Source of the DNA: Turnera subulata
Taxonomy: Eukaryota > Streptophyta > Magnoliopsida > Malpighiales > Passifloraceae
Reading direction: 5' to 3'
DNA length: 64,000 bases
Assembly: GCA_028386065.3 (NCBI GenBank)
Contig: JAKUCV010004446.1
Span: 1-64,000 of the forward strand
Shown piece by piece: positions 55,689 to 64,000 of this stretch. Under the pieces are notes generated by a model, which had not been told where the DNA came from, made no database searches, and saw only the letters and a list, made by a program, of their open reading frames with translations. Within the stretch, counting starts at the first letter, position 1. Each line of letters starts with the position of its first letter. A program made the translations under genes and the position numbers.

Positions 55689-58600
55689 TGAAACACCCAT
55701 GTCCCAATTTTATAATAAAATACATAACACAAGGAAATTACCAAAATACCCATGAATCCCAGGACACGAAATCCAATATCAAAACATCATCTGGAAAGAA
55801 ATTCTTAAAATCCCGAGATGTCATAAAGAACATAATCAAACCGGGCTAGCAAGCCTCAAATCAACCCGGCATCCTGCCGATACATCATCAAAACTAAATC
55901 CCGGCAACCCGCCGATAAAATAATCAAAATCAAAATGACATCTCATCAAAATACAATGCAGTGGAAAATGAAGATAAAAATAAAGCAAAGTAAATTGTGG
56001 GATGCAAGTCGGCCCTATGGATCCAACCGGGAGAAGAAGCACAGCTACCTGCTGAGTTAACCACATCCGCACTCTGGAAGGGTAGATAGTGACGGCACGC
56101 TAACTAAGAGTCTGAAAAACAACGTTGGCGATTATGTGAGTCGCCTACTCAGTGAGCAGTATAAATCTAATTATGTAGGTGTGCAGAACAAGTCCGAAAG
56201 GAAAGAAGAGCAACAAGACAAGTAAGCAACATACAACAACCAGTACTAACATGCCAAGACATTCAAGCAAACAGTTCATTATTCTCTGTCTATTGTGTGT
56301 TAAGTTTTTCTCATTAATAATTTATTATTCTGGGCCCCCTACTGTGTGCGTCGAGCTCGGTCCCGTCTCATGAGACAACCGGGAATAAGCCCAAATAAAA
56401 CCAGGCACGAAGCCCAAACATATCCATAGAGAGAGAGAGAGAGAGACAGAGAGAAAGAGGGAGGTAGAAAGGGGGAGGTAGAAGGAGGGAGGTAGAACCG
56501 GTCATTACAGACCCATATGCAAATCCGCATAACTCTTGCTATCCCGCAAGAAAACCTGAGGGGTGTCACTTCCCACTCGAACCAACCGGTCATCAGCACA
56601 CAGTAGCCTATCTTCTACTGTTCATTATCTTTATTCACAAGTTATGAGTTTATGTGTGCCAGGAATCGTGATTTAACAGGGTTGTGTATATTCTCATCTC
56701 AGTCAAATATCCGGGTCTCCGACCCACAGCACATCACACAAATTACCCAAATTCACATCACATGTTATCACCAAAACAATCCAACAATTCATGCTCAAAA
56801 GCAAACAGTAAGACATAGGCACACAATACGGATCACAGCATGTTAGCAAACAAGCAAGCAACTCAAACAGACCAATCCAACAAGCTCATGCATACAGACA
56901 TAAAAAGATGTATAAAGTCACCTCAACGACGATTGTCCTGTGGAGCTTTTCCCAAAACAGATCCTCCAGCTCCTGAGGCATTACCCGTGCCTGAATACCG
57001 GCACACACAACAAATTACAAACAATTACAATAAAACGTGCATGCATGCAACTATAATGCTCAACTGAGTTAAACCCGACCCTAGTTAGCCATTTATGAAA
57101 TTCCCGGGTCTAAACCCGACATAATGTTCCCTCATCAAAACTCCGAGTATCGGGACCTAAGGTTCACCGGGCTTAAGCCCAACTAAGTCCAAGAGTAGTT
57201 CCCGGGGCCTATGGCCCACTCATTATGTTCTTTAAGGTTCCCGGGCCTAAAGCCCATCCCAAATCTGATTGTTAACAAACCCAATTATAAAAATCACATT
57301 ACCGGGCCTAGGCCCGATTCGGTCCAATTTCCACTTAAGGGTTTTGCCCGAGTCAAAGTATTCCCGGCCTATGGTTCTACCCGTGTCGGCAAATTCCCGG
57401 TTATACACACTCACAGCCCCGCACCCGGTATTCCACTAAATAATTTCAATTCCCGATACACAATTATGCTTACAATAATTATTACATGCCATGAATGGGT
57501 TTAGAACATCAAATCTCGCATCGAGGTAATACCGTAATTGCCGGCACAAAACCCGAGCCTTCTCTGGAAAAATCCCGAGCCTCGCTAGAAAAATCCCGAG
57601 CCTCGCTGGATTCCGGTGAACTCGCCGGAAAACACCCAAAGCTGCCCACAACGATTCCAACAATTCTGCCATGAACGAAACCAACATTCAACTAAATCAA
57701 CCCAACAACACCTCAACATCAAACAGAAACTCTACACGGGACCTTTGAATTTCCGAATTAAAAAGAAAAGGATGGGGAAGAACTCTTACCCGCAAGCACC
57801 CGTTCAATCGGAAATCTGTTCGAGTCTGCCCTCAATCGATCCAAGTTAAACACCGAGCACCCAATGTTAAAACCTCACTGCCGGCACTAGGACTAAACCG
57901 GAGCTCACACTGACGGCAACAATCCCGACCCCCACAAACAGTCCACCGCCAACAACAACGACACAAACACCACAACACCCACACAGACCCGCCACCGACC
58001 GGCCATCACAAAACCCACAACAAACAACCAACACAAAACCCATCATCACGATGAAACCCAAAGACGAGAAAAGAAAAGGGAGAGGGAGCAAGAGTACTCA
58101 CCCGTGCTCGCGGCCCTTTCCCCTCCCGACTACAGCGGCGGCAGCGACGTGCTCCGGCCGCGGCGAGAGACAACTCTTGTGACGAACGGCGAGGAGGAGA
58201 GAATCGGGCTGTGTGGAGAGGCAAGGAAACGATCGGGGAGAGGTGGTTTCGTGGAAGAGAGGAAGAAAAAGTGAGGAAAAGAGAGATGGGAAGAGGGAGA
58301 GAGGAGGCGCCGTCGGGTGGAAGAGGAGAGCAGAGAAAAAAGAAAAAGTGAAGAAGAGAAGAATAGAAGAAGAGAGGTGGCTAGGGTTTTTAGGGTGTGA
58401 GCCGGCCCAGTCCCAAAACGACGCCGTTTTGGGCTGAGGCGCGGTCAACCCGCCCTAGTCAACGGTTTCTTTTTTTTTTTTTTACTTCTTTTCCAAAACG
58501 ACGTAGTTTCGTTTGAAACCACGTTAAACTTCGCATTTCACCCCTATCTCGGATTCGTTTCCCACGTAACCCGAACCATGAACAATACCAACCTAAAATC

Positions 58601-58724
58601 GACATTTCCAAGGCATAATAATTTATTTCCTCGACTAAAACTCGAAAATACCTCAAGGGTAAAATTGGAATAAATATTCCCAAAATTCCGAAAAAAACAA
58701 ATTATGAAAATTCGGGGCGTTACA
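55689..58724 (-). mobile_element. Solo LTR of a sister Tekay family, nested in the Tekay 5' LTR
   Basis: 3036 bp, on the plus strand starting TGAAACACCCATG and ending GGGGCGTTACA, flanked by atgag duplications (55684-55688 and 58725-58729). It shares the LTR plan of its host LTR (start, purine tract at 56429-56497, end) but is clearly diverged through the middle, so it belongs to a related subfamily. Short open frames inside (around 57860-58450) are in GC-rich LTR sequence and are not credible genes. Confidence 0.93.
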
Positions 58725-60076
58725 ATGAGTGTACAACAAATTATACATCAAGGTAATAACGTTAAATGCCAGAAAGATTCCATTTCACCGAAACAACAAT
58801 CCCGAGACGCCGGAACAGAAACGTGCTCACCGAATTCCGGCAAACCCTCGCCGGAAAGTAATCACGCCTACTGGAGTAATGCCACTACACCACCAATCTA
58901 ATTCCACAGTTCTGCTAAACCAAAACATCCACGGAGGTTCAAACCAAACAACAACATTACCCAGAATTCCAACCATCAAGGATCCGACACCAAGAACAAC
59001 TCGAAAAGAAGTAAGGCAGACGAAATCTTACCTGAGAGCGATCTGTGAACATCAACACCAGATCCACGCACCAGTACACAATTTCTTTCCCGCAGTACCA
59101 ATCCCGAGATCGTCAACTCCGTGACAACCCGAGCAGAACAAGCTCTCGATCGGAAAACAACAACCCCCACAACAATTGAGTACCTCTACCACAACTGCAC
59201 AGCGACCATGCACCGTCCAGCAATGGAACCAACACCATCGCCATCCATGACGTAAGACACGACCCACCGTCGATCCAACCCATACACCACAGAGAGAGAA
59301 TAAAAAAAACAAGACCCGGTTAATTTCTGAACGGGTTAACCCACAACACAACACTAATCGAACGAACACAAAGGGAAGAGAAAAAGGCGAATGACGATGG
59401 CCTACCTGCGTAGTTGACGATGGCGACTCGAGCTTCGTCCTCGAGGTCTCCGCCACGGCCGACGCCTCGGAACTAGCCTCTTCTCACGACGCAGCAGCGG
59501 CGGCTCAACACCAAAAGACAACGATGGTGTGGGGCGTGTTTGAGGGAAGAGGATGAAGATGTGGCGGCCACGCGTGTTTGTGGAGAAGAGAGGATAAGGA
59601 AGAAAAAAAAAGAGAGGGAGAGTGGTAGCCGATCGGTGAAAGAGGAGGAGGAGGGAAAGAATGAAGAGAGAGAATGAAAGAGAGGTTTTTATACCTAGGG
59701 TTGTCCTAGGGTTTGGCTTGCAGCCCAAAACGGTGTCGCTCGAGAGCTAAACGACGTCGTCTCCTCTTGCCTAAAGCCTGTGGTCAACGCCCCCCCTCCA
59801 CTTGGTAAACGCCCTTTCCTCCAAGCTTTTATGCTTACACTCACTCGAAACGACGTAGTTTTATCAAACTACCTAAACCCTTAATTCCCAACTCCGGAAC
59901 CCGATTAAAAACCAAACAAAACCTAATAAACGACCCGAACCATCATCAAAGAGATAATTCCAAAAAAAAGGGAGAAATTTCTTGACCCAAGACTCGGGAA
60001 AAACACGAGGGTAAAATGGGAATTTAAAAGTCCAAAAATTTCATAAATAAAAATTATGAAAAATTGGGGCGTTACA
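58725..60076 (-). repeat. Tekay 5' LTR, part 2
   Basis: This is the 5' portion on the minus strand, starting TGTAACGCCCC at 60076. It pairs with 36853-38204 and has the matching TATA box near 59687-59698. Confidence 0.92.
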
Positions 60077-60117
60077 ATTATAAATTTGAAAACGTCACGC
60101 GTAAAAATAACGCATCA
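60077..60117 (+). repeat. Athila 3' LTR, right end
   Basis: The 41-bp remainder, attataaatttgaaaacgtc through AACGCATCA, matches the last bases of the 5' LTR at 25160-25200. It starts with the second attat copy. Confidence 0.93.
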
Positions 60118-60122
60118 GGATA

Positions 60123-60405
60123 CATCCAGGAATAGCATCAAACCAGTTTCGGAATCGAAGGGGAAGAAGAAGTAACTTTGTCCGGTTTTGTGTTTGAATC
60201 TGTAGGCATGATAACCTTGGCGCCGAGAAAGAAGGTCACCTTGCCTCCCTATTATAATTCTTATGGTAATCCAGCAGTCATGGGAATCATGAGGAGAATG
60301 AAGTATTTTCCGGTTCTGGGATTATGGAGAAGGCAACAAGGAGTCGTGGGATTGGGTATCTTTTTGCATATGCAATATGGTGAAGGAACTCCCTATAATT
60401 TGTGA
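60123..60405 (+). pseudogene. Tat/Ogre-like pol remnant downstream of protease
   Basis: It continues the Tat reading frame interrupted at 23365. The plus strand encodes SGFVFESVGMITLAPRKKVT and then NPAVMGIMRRMKYFPVLGLW with RRQQGVVG. In Tat/Ogre elements a G-patch-like segment of the form MxxMxYxPGxGLGRxxQG lies between protease and RT; here the two key Gly positions read V and W. RT is not present after 60405, so the Tat element is truncated. Confidence 0.75.
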
Positions 60406-60854
60406 AGAGTAGTCCGAGGGCTAATATTAATAAAAGATTTGATTCCCAGAATTCTAGGAGAATCCACCAGATATCAAGCTATTGTAAAAAACTACGTAGA
60501 CCTAATTTCATGTACTCACAAAGATTTAAAAAAAAAAGATAAAAAAAAAGAGAGAGAAGAGAAAAAGGAGTCATGATTACGTAGGAAATCCAAATTGGGT
60601 CCGGTCCTTCTTTTATTAATGAAAGCTTAAAGGATGAGCACATGGATAAAAGGGAGTTTGTTCACTCATTTGTTTGCAGGCAATGTAGATGTAGAAGGTC
60701 ACTGCTTGGGTAAATGTCAATCTTTCCTATGCCTCTTACGTCCGGCATATGTATCTTCATCCCGCACAGGTTTATGTGACTCAGCGGAGGAAGCCTCTAA
60801 ATAAATCTCCCTCAGTAGGATAAGAGACGTCTCGGACTCAAAGATGCTTTTTTC
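60406..60854. other. Unassigned sequence after the Tat remnant
   Basis: No gene recognised. It includes A-rich (about 60527-60575) and purine-rich runs. Confidence 0.4.
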
Positions 60855-61793
60855 TAACCATGCCCAGTACAGCAGGGAAGGTCTTGTATCGAAGTACTAG
60901 CCAATCTGTTCATTCCGGGGTAGACTCCAACTTCCCTTGATGAAATCCATGGTACGAGTATCCATGAGTCCGGTAATAGGTGGTTGAATGGGCGGAGGTA
61001 TAACTTGGGTATGACCAAATTGTCGCAAGATTCTAGCAGGACGATAATGGGTGAACTTCTCAATGCCAGGAAGCAGTATGAAGTCTCGAGAGAAGGTGCG
61101 TAAGAATACTCCTTGCATGCCCAGCCACAGAGCCAGACGACTTAGTCACTATTGATGCCTTGCAAGTATGCGATTCATTCCCGGATAGATGGGAAAGAGA
61201 CAAGGACTCGATGGTTCCTAAAATTTCTTGAAGAATAGCACTCGTCCCCTGGAGACTCAATCAGCCGAAGATCCTCGTACAACCACATCCGCTACGGAAT
61301 GGGATTAGAACAAAGGATGAAATGGGAAAGAAGAAAAGATATGCAAAGGGAGAAGAGGATGAAGGAATACCTGAAGAAGTAGAGGAGAACCAGTCAGTGA
61401 GACATCAGGATTATTCACGAGATTGTCGAGACAATTCAGAGTTTCCCCGAGGATTACTAGAGTAAGGCTATTTCCATTGAACAACCGGGCCACTAATGTG
61501 CCGACATTCAGAGAGCATAGGCCAGAGGGTGCCACCAATAAGAATTCGCTTACCATAGCAAGAGCGAGCGCGGGGTTGCATTTCTTCTTCCTCCACCCCA
61601 GGTCAGGTTCTAAAGAATGGTCTTGAAAACGGTCAGTGGGGAGACATTGCTCCACTAATTTGGATAAGTCTAAAAGGACATCGGAGTTCATAAGAAGGTA
61701 AATTGGCCCATCGGTTAGAGAAAGAAACCAGCCCACTTCCTTTTTGACATCATCAGCAAAAGAAACCATTGCAGAGATTGTTAGCATAAACAT
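60855..61793 (-). pseudogene. Ogre-type ORF1 remnant (DUF7745-like)
   Basis: The minus strand open frame 61305-61793 includes VGWFLSLTDGPIYLLMNSDV and LTLVILGETLNCLDNLVNNP then SLTGSPLLLQVFLHPLLPLH. After breaks, the frame around 61118-60930 gives GIEKFTHYRPARILRQFGHT. The order (a helix containing ILAETL, a GxxPLLQIWL-like motif, and RQFGxxQ near the end) resembles the extra N-terminal ORF of Ogre-like elements, as I recall it (DUF7745). It lies antisense to the Tat remnant, so it is from another copy or was inverted. Function of this ORF is unknown. Confidence 0.5.
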
Positions 61794-61794
61794 G

Positions 61795-62825
61795 TGTTAA
61801 GTGCTTAAGTAAGCAATTAATTATGATTAATCTTTTTTAGTATATTTAAGATGATTATTCAATGCCTATATTATTATTTTGATGATTAACAAATAGTGTG
61901 GAAAGCTCTTGTGTGTTTTAAGCATTTGCAAAAAATTTTGTTTCTAGCAGAAACCAAATACCGTGAAGATTTGGCTTCAGCGTGGCTTTTCCATCGAACC
62001 AAAGTGTCGCTGTCTTGGTAGATGGAGTTGTGGTCTCGAAAAGTAGCTGACTTTAAAGCAATTAAAGCAACGGATTTACTTGGTCTCCAAGGGTCAGTAA
62101 ACGGTCAGAAAAGTGGTCCTCACACCCTCTTTCATGCCTCAATGAGCTGGTGGTCCTCACTTCCATTTTTGGAGATACTTTTTGAAGATTAAAGAACAAT
62201 TTCTGCCCAAGTAATTACCAGTTTTGGTTCAGCCAATAGCCAAACGTTAACGGTTTTTAATTGAAGAAAGAAGTCAATTTGTGCGCCACCTGAAAGCAAT
62301 CTAGCCGTTGGAAGACACTCCTCCCCAACCTTAGAATCTATAAATAGAGGATTGAAGCCTCACAGCAATTCAACCTAGCCATTCAAGAGATTCTAAGTTG
62401 TGAAAAAGAGCATACCTTGTGAGATTTTCTTTGTGCAAATTTATGTAACTTCTTGAGTGAGTCACTCTTGAAGCCTTGATCATTGAGAGGTTGTAATCAG
62501 CAGGATTAGGGGTTAATCTTGTTGGATAAACAAAGCTAGGTTCAGCTTTGGGTTAGGTTTACCAAGTTCAGCCCGCAAAAACGTGTGTACCATAGGTTAT
62601 TTGGCTCGCCTGCAATAGCCAAGATAGTGGATAGTGAGAAATCCTAAAGGGGGGATTTTTGGGTAGTGGATGTACTCCTGAGTGTGGAATCACTATAAAT
62701 TGCTTGCGTTTTTTTGCTTTTCTATCTTCATCATCGCATTTACATTCTGCACCACATTTGGCTTCTGTGTTGAGCCAAATCTCTGAAACTCCGAAAAAGA
62801 GGAAAATCTAATCACACATACGGAC
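61795..62825 (+). repeat. 5' LTR of SIRE-like element C
   Basis: It starts TGTTAAGTGCTTAAG at 61795 and aligns along about 1 kb with LTR B. The 62756-62780 hairpin is followed by CTCCGAAAAAGAGG, and a further short stretch tctaatcac corresponds to ctaattcac of LTR B. The usual end (GGGCCAACA), primer site and gag start are missing: a deletion joins LTR sequence to mid-gag near 62825. The LTR also has several TTTGGCT...AGCCAAA-type inverted pairs. Confidence 0.78.
62338..62346 (+). promoter_or_regulatory. Probable TATA box of LTR C
   Basis: CTATAAATA in context agaatctataaatagagg, at the position matching LTR A and LTR B TATA boxes. Confidence 0.5.
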
Positions 62826-63841
62826 CAAAGAAGAAAGATTTGGCTCTTAAGGCGGACCAAGAGTCTAGTGATGAGTACAATGATGTGGATATGGCACTAA
62901 TCACGACAAAGTTTGTCAAATTTCTTCAAAAGAGAAGGCAAATGAAGGGAAAGGGTTTCCAAGGTGCCAAATCGACTGAACAAAAGAAAGACTCACTAGT
63001 GTGTTTAGTTTGCAACCGACCAGGCCATATCAAGTCAGAATGCCCACATCAAAAGGCCAAATCTGATTTCCCTAGGAACAAAGTGAAGAAAGCTATGTCA
63101 GCATGGGATGACTTGGATTCATCAAGTGACTCTGATTCAGATGAAGTAATAAATCTATGCTTAATGGCTCGAGAAGATATAGAGGTAAATGATTCTCTTC
63201 ATTACACTTTTGATGAACTTCAAGATGCATTTGAAGAATTGCATGATAAGTATGAACAAGCACTTAAGAAAAACATTTCATATAAGAAACGTATTGATTT
63301 GCTTGAATTTGATCATGCATCTCACGCATATGAGACTCTTGAGCGTGCACATGCTGAAAGTTTGTCTATTTGTGAGTCATTAAAGAAAGAGAAACTTGCT
63401 GCTCAAAATGCATATAATGATGGGAAAAAGTTAACTAGTAATTTGAGCAGGTGTGAAATGATGATTTAAAAGAATGATGCTCTAAAGGCTGAAGTAGAGG
63501 ATCTAAAATGTTCCTTAGAAAAGTTTACTAGTGGAAGAGATAGCGTGAATATGCTATTAGGTCAACAAAGGAACTCAATATACAAAAGTGGAATAGGTGC
63601 GACACATATGGTTTTTAACAAGCCAAATCTACCTGTCAAGTTTATCAAAGCTGAATCAAGAACACCATACAGATCTAGGTATCATGAACATCATAGCTAT
63701 CATGAACACTCACATAAACCTGATATCACATGCTATTATTGTGGAAATATTGGTCATACAATCAGGTCATGCTTTCATAGGAAGAGGAGCAACCATGTCA
63801 AATATATTTGGGTTCCGAAAGGAGCCAAATCTAACCCTTAA
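62826..63841 (+). pseudogene. SIRE-like element C gag, N-terminus missing
   Basis: One frame from about 62840 to TAA 63839, with a single stop at 63467. There is no start codon because the N-terminal domain is deleted. Order: VDMALITTKFVKFLQKRRQM, first zinc knuckle CX2CX4HX4C (CLVCNRPGHIKSEC) at 63002-63043, acidic DDLDSSSDSDSDEVINLCLM, a long coiled coil (HYTFDELQDAFEELHDKYEQ; YETLERAHAESLSICESLKK), and after a basic His-rich segment a second knuckle (CYYCGNIGHTIRSC) at 63731-63772, ending HVKYIWVPKGAKSNP. Two knuckles around a coiled coil is the SIRE gag plan and shows what element D gag has lost. Confidence 0.9.
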
Positions 63842-63871
63842 TGACCCAAGTTAGTTTGGATACCTAGAACA

Positions 63872-64000
63872 TGATCATTTGACAGGATGCAAGAGATGAA
63901 TGGGTTGTGAACAGCGTTGTTCAAGACACATGACAGGTGACCCATCAAAGTTTACATCCCTTCTCTCAAAACACCGAGGTAATGTTACATTTGGTGATAA
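63872..64000 (+). pseudogene. SIRE-like element C protease start
   Basis: The plus strand encodes DEWVVNS and, after a one-base deletion near 63915, CSRHMTGDPSKFTSLL, the start of the copia protease. The catalytic DSG is NSG here (GAC to AAC). It runs off the window. Confidence 0.85.

Larger units (their letters stand above)
35073..60076 (-). mobile_element. Tekay/Del-type chromovirus inserted in Athila 3' LTR
   Basis: Flanked by perfect attat duplications (35068-35072 and 60077-60081). On the minus strand the order is 5' LTR (60076-53879), Met-tRNA primer site, gag, protease, RT, RNase H, integrase with chromodomain, polypurine tract, 3' LTR (38204-35073). LTRs of about 3.1 kb and a chromodomain after integrase point to the Tekay/Del clade of chromoviruses. 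It has been split by three later insertions (element D, two solo LTRs). Coding regions hold several stops and two changed catalytic residues. Confidence 0.93.
23371..60117 (+). mobile_element. Athila-type gypsy element inserted in Tat protease (contains nested Tekay element)
   Basis: The LTRs start TGATAACATC and end ACGCATCA. The whole is flanked by perfect ggata duplications (23366-23370 and 60118-60122). Order on the plus strand: 5' LTR, Asp-tRNA-type primer site, gag, protease, integrase, envelope-position ORF, polypurine tract, 3' LTR. The 3' LTR is split at 35072/60077 by the Tekay-type element. Reverse transcriptase and RNase H are absent between protease and integrase, so it is a deletion derivative. 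True Athila length excluding the insertion is roughly 11.7 kb. Confidence 0.93.

Noticed and set aside
57866..58448. Open frames rich in Val/Gly/Cys or Ser/Arg in the sister solo LTR
   Set aside because: LTR sequence with open frames on both strands and no recognisable protein.

Overview
The window is plant nuclear DNA made almost entirely of transposable elements. I see no intact host protein gene. The lineages present (SIRE-type copia, Athila, Tat/Ogre, Tekay-type chromovirus, plant LINEs, a hAT and a Mutator-like MITE) and inserted plastid DNA point to a flowering plant, probably a eudicot. I cannot name the species. All family names rest on motifs read by eye; no database search was run.

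Layout. 1-3235: minus-strand SIRE-like copia element (call it A), cut by the window edge, with decayed gag, protease and integrase and one LTR. 3236-5300: mostly unassigned DNA with a retroposon flanked by a 14-bp target-site duplication (TSD). 5300-7990: decayed minus-strand LINE split by a 957-bp fold-back Mutator-like MITE. 8031-8446: mosaic of plastid fragments (rrn16, a tRNA half, matK, trnS-GGA). 8780-16030: minus-strand LINE split by a Tat-type solo LTR that itself holds a hAT-type MITE. 16040-20042: 3' part of a plus-strand SIRE-like element (B). 61795-64000: 5' LTR and gag of a third SIRE-like element (C), running off the window.

From 20043 to about 60405 the window is a nested stack in which nearly every boundary has a 5-bp TSD. 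A Tat/Ogre-like element is split in its protease region by an Athila element (23371-60117, TSD ggata). The Athila 3' LTR is split by a minus-strand Tekay-type chromovirus (35073-60076, TSD attat). The chromovirus is split three times: in pol by a non-autonomous SIRE-related element D (42565-51854, TSD ctccc), near the integrase end by a solo LTR (38524-40007, TSD agctc), and in its 5' LTR by a solo LTR of a sister family (55689-58724, TSD atgag).

The most unusual item is element D. Its LTRs and parts of its interior carry dozens of copies of the perfect 12-bp palindrome AACATCGATGTT, mostly in pairs. It encodes a gag and a plant-transposon-protein-like ORF but shows no reverse transcriptase or integrase. 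Between them, on the opposite strand, lies a gene-like unit with a TATA box, an ORF ending in an endonuclease-like segment and a polyadenylation signal. A second pattern is a hairpin near the 3' end of the LTRs of A, B and C whose stem sequence differs between elements while the pairing is kept.

Every coding region is broken. Several catalytic Asp or Gly codons have changed by G-to-A (FIDD to FIND, FADD to FAND, DSG to NSG), and several stops fit C-to-T changes. This is what deamination of methylated, silenced DNA would give.
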